DNA of 64,000 nucleotides from CANGYM01 sp044372405. Its GTDB lineage: Bacteria; Pseudomonadota; Alphaproteobacteria; JAJTHO01; CANGYM01. The position numbers and the translations under genes were made by a program. Positions 35,352 through 43,823 of the stretch are shown here, piece after piece. Every line of letters starts with the position of its first letter. The first letter of the stretch is position 1. Below the pieces are notes generated by a model. It was not told where the DNA came from. It searched no databases and saw only the letters and a list, made by a program, of their open reading frames with translations. The stretch covers positions 19,565-83,564 of the forward strand of contig JBILRW010000003.1 in the NCBI GenBank assembly GCA_044372405.1. The letters are read 5' to 3'.

Positions 35352-36459
35352 ATGACAACCATCAATCGTGACCTGTTAAGAGAACCCACAGCCGGCTGCC
35401 ACCGGGCGTTGTCGTTATTACGGAGGTCTCTTTGACAACGATCGCATCGAAGAGCGCCTGAAGGATTTAACGGAGCAATCCGAATCCCCCGACTTTTGGG
35501 CCGATCAAGCCACCGCCCAAAGGGTTTCCAGGGAAAAAGTGATGCTGGAAAAACGCCTGTCTACCTATCAGGGGGTTGTGCGGGATTTTGATGATGCCAA
35601 CACTCTCCTTGCCATGGGGGAAGAAGAAAACGACGAAGCCACGTGGACGGAGGGTCAGATGGCTCTTTTGGCCCTGGAAAAAGAGCTTGCCCGTTTGGAA
35701 TTAGAGGTTCTGTTATCCGGCGATGCCGATGGTAATTCCTGTTATCTTTCGGTCAACGCCGGGGCGGGCGGGACCGAGGCCCAGGATTGGACCGAAATGA
35801 TCCTGCGCATGTATACGCGTTATGCGGAGCGGCGGGGCTATCGCTGCAGCCTGATGGAGGAATCCGCCGGTGAAGAAGCGGGCCTGAAATCTGCCACGAT
35901 CCTTATTGAGGGTGATTATGCCTATGGCTGGCTAAAGGGGGAAAGCGGCGTGCATCGCTTGGTACGCATTTCTCCCTTTGATTCGGGGGCCAGGCGTCAC
36001 ACCAGCTTTGGATCGGTATGGGTCAGCCCTGTTGTGGATGATACCATTGACATTGAAATTCTGGATAAAGATTTACGGGTGGATACGTTTCGCGCGTCAG
36101 GTTCGGGGGGGCAACATGTCAATAAAACCGACAGTGCTATTCGCATCACGCACTTGCCCACGGGGATTGTGGTGCAATGCCAAAATGACCGGTCTCAGCA
36201 TCGCAATCGGGATCAGGCTATGCAAATGCTGAAAGCCCGCCTGTACGAGCGAGAGCTGAAAAAACGGGAAGACGCCGCCAATGTTTTGGAGGCCGGCAAA
36301 ACTGATATTGGCTTTGGTCATCAAATCCGCTCCTACGTCCTGCATCCTTATCAGATGATCAAAGACGTTAGGACGAGCGTTGAAACCTCTGATACACAAG
36401 GGGTTTTAGATGGAGATATTGATAAATTTCTTGAAGCGAATTTAATGAGCAAAGTATGA
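35352..36459 (+). CDS. prfB: Peptide chain release factor 2, with programmed +1 frameshift
   Basis: RF2 ends translation at UGA and UAA. The first 27 codons from ATG 35352 reach an in-frame TGA at 35433. The context CTT TGA C, preceded three bases earlier by the SD-like CGGAGG (35421-35426), is the classic RF2 autoregulatory slip site. Reading resumes in +1 at GAC 35434 and gives a 368-residue protein. The junction LLRRSL/DNDR matches alphaproteobacterial RF2. SPF (207-209) is the stop-codon recognition tripeptide and GGQ (252-254) the hydrolysis motif; E. coli has them at 205-207 and 250-252. Low RF2 favours the frameshift, so synthesis self-adjusts. It overlaps phrB by 4 bp. Confidence 0.95.
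35421..35436 (+). promoter_or_regulatory. RF2 programmed frameshift site
   Basis: CGGAGG, a 3-nt spacer, then CTTTGAC: the internal anti-SD pairing site and slippery CTT next to the UGA decoded by RF2 itself. Spacing equals that of E. coli prfB. Confidence 0.93.
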
Positions 36460-37853
36460 CCACCCTCCTCTGGCTAAGGGATGATTTACGACTGCGAGAT
36501 CACCCGGCCCTGAGGGAGGCGGCGGCCACCCAAGGCCCCCTGATTGTTCTTTATATCTTAGAAAATCATCCTTCGCTTCGCCCCCTGGGCGGGGCGTCGC
36601 GGTGGTGGTTGCATCATAGTTTGGCCAGCCTGGGGGCCTCCTTGGCCGAAAAAGGACAAAAACTGATTTTGCGCTCGGGCAATCCTGAAACCATTTTACC
36701 CCAAATCATCCGGGATCATCAGGTCCAGCGGGTGCTCTGGTCACGTCGGTATCATGCGCTTTCTCTGGATCGTGATTTGAAGTCAAGCCTAACATCCCTC
36801 GGCGTCACCGTAAAAACCTTTAACAGTCATTTGCTGTTGGAGCCCTGGGACGCCTTAAAGGCCGACGGAACCCCCTACACCGTCTATACGCCGTTTTGGA
36901 AGAACTTGTTTTCAAAACGAAATGATATTCCGTTACCTTTAGAGGAACCCTCCATCTTGCCCTCCCCTGTCCCTGGGTGTGCTTCGGAATCTTTAGCATC
37001 CTTACAGTTGCTACCGACGCGGCCCGATTGGGCGGGGGGTCTTCGGGATCGATGGTCTGTGGGGGAAACGGCGGCGCAGCATCGTTGGAAGACCTTTTTC
37101 AGAGAAGGGCTGGGACACTATGGCGATGATCGGGATCGTCCGGATTTAGAGAAAACCTCCGGACTTTCTCCCCACCTGCGTTTTGGGGAAATCAGCATCC
37201 GCCAGCTCTGGCACGAAGCCTTAGAGGCCATGGAAAACGGGTGGACCCAGGCAGAAGTTTTTTTAAAGGAACTGGTTTGGCGCGAGTTTTCCTATAGTCT
37301 CCTCTACCATAACCCAACTTTGGCAACGCATCCCTTTCGGCCTGAGTTTGCGGACTTTCCCTGGAATGATAGCCCTCTGCAGCTAAAGGCCTGGCAGCGG
37401 GGACAAACGGGGTACCCCATCGTGGATGCGGGTATGCGGGCATTGTGGCAAACAGGGTGGATGCATAATCGCGTTCGCATGGTGACGGCGTCTTTTTTAA
37501 CGAAACATCTCCTCATTCCCTGGCAACAGGGCGAAGCCTGGTTTTGGGATACCTTGGTGGATGCCGATTTCGCCAGCAATGCCGCCAGTTGGCAATGGGT
37601 GGCGGGATGCGGGGCCGATGCAGCCCCCTATTTCCGGATTTTTAACCCCATCCTTCAGGGGGAACGCTTTGATCCCGAAGGCGTCTATGTTAAACACTAT
37701 GTGCCAGAACTCAAAATCCTGAAAAATAATACGCTGCACAAACCCTGGGAAAGCCCCCTTGGCCTGGCGTATCCCGCCCCCCTTGTGGAGCATACAGAGG
37801 GTCGGGACAGGGCCTTAAAAGCCTATGAAGCCATCAAAAAATCCCCCTCATGA
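36456..37853 (+). CDS. phrB: Deoxyribodipyrimidine photolyase
   Basis: Photolyase uses blue light and FADH- to reverse pyrimidine dimers. The 465-residue protein has the N-terminal antenna domain (LLWLRDDLRLRDHPAL) and the C-terminal FAD domain with SGLSPHLRFGEIS, LVWREFSYSLLYHNP, WMHNRVRMVTASFLTKHLL, WDTLVDADFASNAASWQWVAGCGADA and PYFRIFNP, as in class I CPD photolyases. It overlaps prfB and ntrY by 4 bp each (ATGA), so it sits inside a translationally linked chain with a release factor and a two-component system. Confidence 0.95.
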   Translation: MTTLLWLRDDLRLRDHPALREAAATQGPLIVLYILENHPSLRPLGGASRWWLHHSLASLGASLAEKGQKLILRSGNPETILPQIIRDHQVQRVLWSRRYHALSLDRDLKSSLTSLGVTVKTFNSHLLLEPWDALKADGTPYTVYTPFWKNLFSKRNDIPLPLEEPSILPSPVPGCASESLASLQLLPTRPDWAGGLRDRWSVGETAAQHRWKTFFREGLGHYGDDRDRPDLEKTSGLSPHLRFGEISIRQLWHEALEAMENGWTQAEVFLKELVWREFSYSLLYHNPTLATHPFRPEFADFPWNDSPLQLKAWQRGQTGYPIVDAGMRALWQTGWMHNRVRMVTASFLTKHLLIPWQQGEAWFWDTLVDADFASNAASWQWVAGCGADAAPYFRIFNPILQGERFDPEGVYVKHYVPELKILKNNTLHKPWESPLGLAYPAPLVEHTEGRDRALKAYEAIKKSPS

Positions 37854-40018
37854 GTATGAAATATCGCCTTTCCCTTCTCAAACAATGGCTGCGGAACAAT
37901 CATCGTACCGTCTGGCGGGTGGTAACGTGGGTTTTGGTGGTTTTATCGTTGCTGGCTGTGGCAGGGACCATGGTCCTGTTTACATCAAACCCCCCGTTTG
38001 GGCCGTCCCCAAGATCCATTGTCCTGATGCTGGTGCTGGATACCACGCTTCTCCTTCTTTTGGCCGTGACCATCACCCGTCATTTGCTCCGTTTGAGGGA
38101 ACGCCAGGGGGGATCCCGCCTGCATTCGCGCTTGGTGACCTTGTTTTCATCGGTGGCGGTTGTGCCGTCGGTGGTTGTGATTATTTTTTCGGTCCTTTTG
38201 CTGAACATGGGGATTGAAGAATGGTTTTCCAAACGGGTCCGAACGGCACTGAGCGCGTCTTTGGCCGTGGCAGAGGCCTATTTAGGGGAACACCAAAAAA
38301 TCATTCAGGGCGATGTTAAAGCCATGGCCAATGACCTGAATCAAAATGCTTTTGATTTGATGGGAGATCCCCAAAAATTCGCCAATTTTTTACGGACACA
38401 ATTATTATTGCGATCCCTAAGTGAGGTTACTGTTTTTGACAGCAATCAAACCATCATTGCCAGGGCAGGCTTGGTGGCAGATCGAGAGGCCCCCTTGTTG
38501 TTAACAAAAACGCTCTTAGATGAGGCACGAAAGGGGGACCTGGTCATCACCACCAATGCCGAAAGGGACCGCGTTTATGCCATTATCCAGTTGTCCCAAT
38601 TTGTGGATGCGTTTTTGTATGTGGCGCGGCCCATTGATCCCCTGGTACTGAATCATACCCAAGCCACGAAAAAGGCCGCCCAGGCCTATCAGGCCGCCGA
38701 TGCAAACCGGAGTTTTTTGCAATACGGCGTTCTGATTGTCATTGCCGTGGTGGGATTATTGCTGTTACTGGTGGCTGTTTCCGTCGGATTACGCCTGGCC
38801 GGAAAAATTGTCAACCCCATTCGCCAGTTGGCCACGGCTTCCCTGCAAATTCAGGCTGGCGAAATGAAGACCCGCGTGGCTATTCCCAAAGCAGATGATG
38901 AAATTAAGGATTTATCATTAGCATTCAATACAATGATGGATTATATCGATGAGCAACGTGATGTTTTACTCGCCATGAACGAGGCCATGCAAGAGCGTCG
39001 TCATTTCATCGAAACCATGTTCCAAACCTTATCCTCTGGCGTGATCGTTTTGGATTCAAAACAAAAAATTCAAATGATGAATATGCCAGCCAGAACATTT
39101 TTAGGGTGTGATCTTTTGGACCCTGTCTTAGACATAACATTAGAGCGCCTTTTACCAGAAATATTCCCCCTGCGGTCCGGGGAACACCAAATCACGCTGG
39201 AGCGCGCCGGTCGCAAACGCAAACTCTTGGCCCGCATCGCCCATCAAAAGGATACCGGTGGCATGGTCATCAGCCTGGATGATATGACAGAACTGTCCCA
39301 GGCCCAGCGCGTGGCGGCCTGGTCCGATGTGGCCAAAACCCTGGCCCATGAAATTAAAAATCCCTTAACCCCTATTCAGTTATCCACCGAACGTCTGCAG
39401 CGTCGTTTCAATCGTCTGGATCTGGGCGATGCCGAAAAAACCATGCTTGCCGAATGTACGGCCACCATCCTGCGCCAAACGGATAATATCATTCGTTTGG
39501 TCAATGAATTTTCCTCCTTTGCCCGGATTCCCACGCCCCAAAAACGGGAGGAAAACCTGGGGGCCCTGGTGTCCGAGGTCTTGGCCCTGTACCAAAACAG
39601 CTACCCTTGGCTCACCATAACCTTTTTAAAACTCGATGCCCCCGTTATGTTTTCGTGCGATGCGGGATTGATGCGTCAATTGCTGACCAATCTGGTTAAA
39701 AACGCCTTGGAATCCATCCAGGAACGTCATGGAAACACCCCACAAATTGCGACGCTATCCTGTTTTTTAAAACACGATGAAACGGGGATTTTTCTTGTGA
39801 TTGAAGATAATGGCACAGGATTTGATACAGTCCATGATTTATCAACCTTTTTTCAGCCCTATCGCACAACAAAGGCCATGGGAACGGGCTTGGGGCTGTC
39901 CATTGTGCAAAAAATTGTTGACGAACACGGGGGGAACATCGCAGTGTCAAACATCTGTGACGCAGATGGTCAAACACAGGGGGCCCGTGTTGTTCTGACC
40001 TTCCCTTCTCAGCCCTAA
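37850..40018 (+). CDS. ntrY: Sensor histidine kinase NtrY
   Basis: NtrY is the membrane kinase partner of NtrX, linked to nitrogen, redox and envelope control in alphaproteobacteria. The 722-residue protein has three N-terminal membrane helices, a periplasmic region, a fourth helix (YGVLIVIAVVGLLLLLVAV), a HAMP domain (about 315-370), a PAS domain (about 385-480), the phosphoacceptor His500 in LAHEIKNPLTPIQLSTERL, and a HATPase domain with NLVKNALESI, DNGTGF and GTGLGLSIV. ntrX begins 22 bp later. It overlaps phrB by 4 bp. Confidence 0.94.
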   Translation: MSMKYRLSLLKQWLRNNHRTVWRVVTWVLVVLSLLAVAGTMVLFTSNPPFGPSPRSIVLMLVLDTTLLLLLAVTITRHLLRLRERQGGSRLHSRLVTLFSSVAVVPSVVVIIFSVLLLNMGIEEWFSKRVRTALSASLAVAEAYLGEHQKIIQGDVKAMANDLNQNAFDLMGDPQKFANFLRTQLLLRSLSEVTVFDSNQTIIARAGLVADREAPLLLTKTLLDEARKGDLVITTNAERDRVYAIIQLSQFVDAFLYVARPIDPLVLNHTQATKKAAQAYQAADANRSFLQYGVLIVIAVVGLLLLLVAVSVGLRLAGKIVNPIRQLATASLQIQAGEMKTRVAIPKADDEIKDLSLAFNTMMDYIDEQRDVLLAMNEAMQERRHFIETMFQTLSSGVIVLDSKQKIQMMNMPARTFLGCDLLDPVLDITLERLLPEIFPLRSGEHQITLERAGRKRKLLARIAHQKDTGGMVISLDDMTELSQAQRVAAWSDVAKTLAHEIKNPLTPIQLSTERLQRRFNRLDLGDAEKTMLAECTATILRQTDNIIRLVNEFSSFARIPTPQKREENLGALVSEVLALYQNSYPWLTITFLKLDAPVMFSCDAGLMRQLLTNLVKNALESIQERHGNTPQIATLSCFLKHDETGIFLVIEDNGTGFDTVHDLSTFFQPYRTTKAMGTGLGLSIVQKIVDEHGGNIAVSNICDADGQTQGARVVLTFPSQP

Positions 40019-40040
40019 CGACTTTGGTGGATCGTGGTTC

Positions 40041-41414
40041 ATGACAAAAGATATTTTAATCGTTGATGATGAAGCGGATATTTGTGATCAGCTAAGGGCG
40101 ATTTTACAGGATGAAGGCTATACTGTCCGCACGGCCCGCAACAGCGAAGAAGCCGAACAGAAGGTTTCAGAGCGCATTCCCCACTTCATGATTCTTGATA
40201 TCTGGTTGCAGGGGAGTGCTAAGGATGGCCTGGAACTCCTGATCTTTTTTAAATCTCACTATCCCACGCTGCCCATTGTGATGATGAGCGGTCATGCCAC
40301 CATTGAAACGGCTGTTCAGGCCATTCACAAAGGGGCCGAGGATGTCATTGAAAAACCCTTTAAAACAGAAAAACTCCTTCATATTCTGGATCGGGTGTTT
40401 CAAATGGAGCATTTGCGCCAGGAAAATGCGCTTTTGAAAACACAAATGGTGTATCAAGACACCTTTATTGGCCATTCCCCTTTTCTTCAACAACTTCAAA
40501 CAACGGTATCTAAGGTTGCGGCTTTGAATGCCCGTGTTTTTATTGCTGGGGCCCCAGGGACAGGAAAAACGATGCTGGCCCGGCATATGCATCATGCCTC
40601 ACGACGGAAAGAGGGCCCCTTTGTTGTGGCTCACTGTAGCCTGCTACAGGATGATGCCCAAGTTGATCGACGCTTTTTTGGGGCAGAAACAACAGAACAG
40701 CACACTATTGGTTTTTTCGAACAGGCCCACGGGGGGACCCTCTTTTTGGATGAGGTTTCCGATTTGCCCCCCTCTTTTCAAGCCAAACTTGTTCGTTTCC
40801 TCCAAGATGGAAAATTTACCCGAATTGGGGGAGAGAGCCCCCTTCAGGTGGATGTTCGTATGATTGCCTCAACATCGAGGGACCCCAAAGAGGCTGTGGC
40901 CGATGGCGCTCTGCGCGAAGATCTGTACCACAGGTTAAACGTTGTCTTTATCCCCGTTTTGCCCCTGACCCAGCGTCGCGAGGATATTATCCCCCTGGCC
41001 CAGTATTTTATGCGCACCTGCGCTGGGGTTCTGGGATTGCCCGAGCGACCCTTTTCCCAGGATGCCATGGCTGCCCTGCAATCCTATACCTGGCCCGGCA
41101 ATATCAGGCAACTAAAGCACACCATCGAATGGCTGTTGATTATGGGCGCAGGGGGGATTCGAGAACCCATTACCGTGGATTTATTGCCCAAAGAAATCTA
41201 TGAAACAGCCCCGCTGATTTTACAAAGCGAAAGAAAGAGGGACCTGATGGAACTCACCCTGCGCGATGCCCGTGCTGTGTTTGAAAGAGAGTACTTGCAA
41301 GCCCAGCTGCTGCGTCATAACGGCAACATTTCCCGCGTGGCCAATAACATTCGAATGGAACGCTCCGCCCTGCATCGAAAAATGAAAAGTTTAGGGCTGG
41401 ATCATTGCGAATAA
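40041..41414 (+). CDS. ntrX: Response regulator NtrX (AAA+ type lacking GAFTGA)
   Basis: The 457-residue regulator has a receiver domain with acidic Asp10/Glu11, phosphoacceptor Asp53 and Lys106, then an AAA+ domain with Walker A GAPGTGKT (170-177) and Walker B GGTLFLDEV (231-239), and a C-terminal Fis-type helix-turn-helix (NISRVANNIRMERSALHRKM). The sigma-54 contact loop GAFTGA is missing: the corresponding stretch reads GAETTEQHTIGFFEQ. This is a known feature of many alphaproteobacterial NtrX proteins and implies sigma-54-independent action. It is paired with NtrY. Confidence 0.93.
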   Translation: MTKDILIVDDEADICDQLRAILQDEGYTVRTARNSEEAEQKVSERIPHFMILDIWLQGSAKDGLELLIFFKSHYPTLPIVMMSGHATIETAVQAIHKGAEDVIEKPFKTEKLLHILDRVFQMEHLRQENALLKTQMVYQDTFIGHSPFLQQLQTTVSKVAALNARVFIAGAPGTGKTMLARHMHHASRRKEGPFVVAHCSLLQDDAQVDRRFFGAETTEQHTIGFFEQAHGGTLFLDEVSDLPPSFQAKLVRFLQDGKFTRIGGESPLQVDVRMIASTSRDPKEAVADGALREDLYHRLNVVFIPVLPLTQRREDIIPLAQYFMRTCAGVLGLPERPFSQDAMAALQSYTWPGNIRQLKHTIEWLLIMGAGGIREPITVDLLPKEIYETAPLILQSERKRDLMELTLRDARAVFEREYLQAQLLRHNGNISRVANNIRMERSALHRKMKSLGLDHCE

Positions 41415-41460
41415 TCCCTCTACTATCCCCCCATCGTTCATTTTTGGTGAGAAACGCATC

Positions 41461-42858
41461 GTGAAACCTCTTCCTCCTCTTCGTATGTCTGGTGCGGAGG
41501 TTTTACCTATTGTCGAGGGTGGCAAGGGTATTTCCGTATCCAATGGGGAAAGTTCTGGCGCATGGGCTGCCGCCGGGGGTGTGGGGACCTTTTCAGGGGT
41601 CAATGCCGATTCCTATGATGACAATGGCCGGGTGATACCCCAGATTTATCACGGAAAAACCCGCCGTCAACGCCATGAAGAGCTGATTGCCTACGCTATT
41701 CGCGGCGGCATCCACCAAGCCCAAATTGCCCATGATATGGCGGGGGACCGGGGCCGCTTGCATATGAATGTTTTATGGGAAATGGCGGCTACTGAACAAA
41801 TTTTGCATGGTATTTTAGAAGGCGCCAAGGGCCTGATCCATGGCATTACCTGCGGCGCGGGCATGCCCTATCGGATTGCGGAAATTTCGGCGGGGTATGG
41901 ACTTTACTATTATCCCATTGTCTCTTCGGCGCGGGCTTTTAATGCCCTTTGGAAACGGGCCTATCAGAAATTCTCTGATTTTTTGGGGGGGGTTGTTTAC
42001 GAAGATCCCTGGCGCGCCGGTGGTCATAATGGTCTGAGCAACAGTGAAAATCCCAATATCCCAGAGGACCCCTATCCCCGCGTGCGCGATTTGCGAACCC
42101 TGATGAATAGTGTTGGCTTGCACCACATCCCTATTATTATGGCGGGCGGTGTCTGGTATCTTCGGGAATGGGAGAGTTGGCTGGATAATCCCGAAATTGG
42201 GCCCATTGCGTTTCAGTTTGGAACGCGCCCTCTGCTGACCCAGGAAAGTCCCATTTCGGATCAATGGAAACAACGTCTGCTCAATCTAAAAGCCGGCGAT
42301 GTTTATTTAAATAAGTTTAGTCCAACGGGATTTTATTCCTCTGCGGTTCATAATCGTTTTTTAGAAAATCTCAAAACCCGGTCCGAACGGCAAATGGCCT
42401 TTACGTCAGAGCCCTTTGCCGCCCATCACGTTCCTTTCGCCCACGGCGCCCGAAGTCGGGTTATTTATTTGACGGAAGAAGACAAAATCAAAGCCGATGC
42501 CTATGTGGCGTTAGGCTATACCGAGGTCCTAAAAACCCCCGATTCTACGGTGGTATTTGTCACCCCTGCCGAATCAGCCACGATTCGAGAAGATCAAATC
42601 AATTGCATGGGCTGCCTCAGCGCCTGCGCTTTCAGCAACTGGTCCCAAAATGAAGAAGGCACCACTGGAAAACGGGCCGATCCCCGGTCGTTCTGCATTC
42701 AAAAAACCCTGCAGGACATCGCCCACGGGGGGGAAACTGAGGATCAGCTGATGTTCGCCGGCCATAACGCCTATCGTTTTGCTTCCGATCCCTTTTATCA
42801 AAACGGATTTATCCCCACGGTTAAACAATTGGTTGATCGTATCGCGTCAGGCGATTGA
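41461..42858 (+). CDS. Nitronate monooxygenase family protein
   Basis: The 465-residue protein belongs to the FMN-dependent 2-nitropropane dioxygenase/NMO fold. The N-terminus PPLRMSGAEVLPIVEGGKGI with SVSNGESSGAWAAAGGVGTFSGVNADSYD matches an alphaproteobacterial subgroup; IMAGGVWY and FQFGTRPLLTQES lie around the flavin phosphate site. A C-terminal CMGCLSAC cysteine cluster could bind metal, and this subgroup differs from classic nitronate oxidases. The true substrate is unknown. The start is GTG 41461. It follows ntrX by 46 bp and may share its transcript. Confidence 0.8.
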   Translation: MKPLPPLRMSGAEVLPIVEGGKGISVSNGESSGAWAAAGGVGTFSGVNADSYDDNGRVIPQIYHGKTRRQRHEELIAYAIRGGIHQAQIAHDMAGDRGRLHMNVLWEMAATEQILHGILEGAKGLIHGITCGAGMPYRIAEISAGYGLYYYPIVSSARAFNALWKRAYQKFSDFLGGVVYEDPWRAGGHNGLSNSENPNIPEDPYPRVRDLRTLMNSVGLHHIPIIMAGGVWYLREWESWLDNPEIGPIAFQFGTRPLLTQESPISDQWKQRLLNLKAGDVYLNKFSPTGFYSSAVHNRFLENLKTRSERQMAFTSEPFAAHHVPFAHGARSRVIYLTEEDKIKADAYVALGYTEVLKTPDSTVVFVTPAESATIREDQINCMGCLSACAFSNWSQNEEGTTGKRADPRSFCIQKTLQDIAHGGETEDQLMFAGHNAYRFASDPFYQNGFIPTVKQLVDRIASGD

Positions 42859-42885
42859 TTTATAAAAACAAAAAAGGATTTGTTT

Positions 42886-43755
42886 ATGTGGTGGATTTAC
42901 GCCCTGTTGGCGGGCGTTAGCTTTGCTGGATACCTTTTATCCACGGGATTATCCCAGACATCGGCCAAAGTGCTCTCGCTCTATCGGGGGGTGGGGGCTA
43001 TGGTTGTTTTTGGTCCTTTGGCCTTTTTTGTCACCATGCCCCGGGATATCTATTTTTATGTTTTGTCCGCCGTTGTGGGCTTTGTGGTCTTGGTTTTGGA
43101 TTTTCTGATGTTCTGGGCGGCGCAGCGGTATGGGGCGGGAACGGTGGGACGCCTGACGCCTGTGGGTATTGCCTTTATTTTTTTGGGATGGGTTGTTTAC
43201 GATCCTGCCTATCGGGATTTGATGATTCAGTGGCCTTTGTGGCGGTCTCTGGGGGTTGTTTTTTTCTTAATGGGGGGGATTGTGTGTCTGTCCTCTATGC
43301 GGCACGATCCCATTGCCCGCAGTGCGATTAAGGCCTGTCTTGGCATTGCTGCGTTGGGGGCCTTCATTGATGCGGCCAGCAAAGTCGTCCTGGATTATGG
43401 CACTTTGCCGGATATTGCCCTGGCGTATATGTCTGCGGCCAGCATCGCCGCTGGCATCACCAGTCTTTTCAGTTATTTTCTCTTCATGCGGGATGTGCCC
43501 ATGAAGGATATGTTTTCCCGCTCGGCTCTTATCGGCGGCGCATTGCTCCTTCTTTCCCTGGCGGGGCTTATCCTCTTTAAAATGTATGCCATGCGGGACG
43601 TCACCAACCCCTCTTACGTTGTGGCGCTGATTTGCACAGCCCCTTTGTGGATTACGCTTTATAATAAAATGACCAAAACACCAGATCCGACAGATCTCAG
43701 GGCCGGTTTCGCCTTTGTTGTGTGCATGATTGGCCTGGTTTTGTTGTCGGCATAA
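42886..43755 (+). CDS. DMT-superfamily (EamA-like) membrane transporter
   Basis: This 289-residue protein has nine to ten hydrophobic segments and two weakly similar halves, as in drug/metabolite transporters. FWAAQRYGAGTVGRLTPVGIAFIFLGWVVY in the first half resembles the EamA helix-3/4 region. ATG 42886 has AAGGA 7 bp upstream; an in-frame TTG at 42880 is less likely. Substrate cannot be inferred. It lies 27 bp after the nitronate monooxygenase gene. Confidence 0.72.
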   Translation: MWWIYALLAGVSFAGYLLSTGLSQTSAKVLSLYRGVGAMVVFGPLAFFVTMPRDIYFYVLSAVVGFVVLVLDFLMFWAAQRYGAGTVGRLTPVGIAFIFLGWVVYDPAYRDLMIQWPLWRSLGVVFFLMGGIVCLSSMRHDPIARSAIKACLGIAALGAFIDAASKVVLDYGTLPDIALAYMSAASIAAGITSLFSYFLFMRDVPMKDMFSRSALIGGALLLLSLAGLILFKMYAMRDVTNPSYVVALICTAPLWITLYNKMTKTPDPTDLRAGFAFVVCMIGLVLLSA

Positions 43756-43823
43756 CAGCGCTTCTGTCTTGACCCCCCGTGAAATTTCAGGGAATGTTAA
43801 TCAGCCGGAATAATAATGATAAT

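Noticed and set aside
35539..36459. Starting prfB at the internal ATG 35539
   Set aside because: The RF2 N-terminal domain and slip site upstream show that the full gene begins at 35352.
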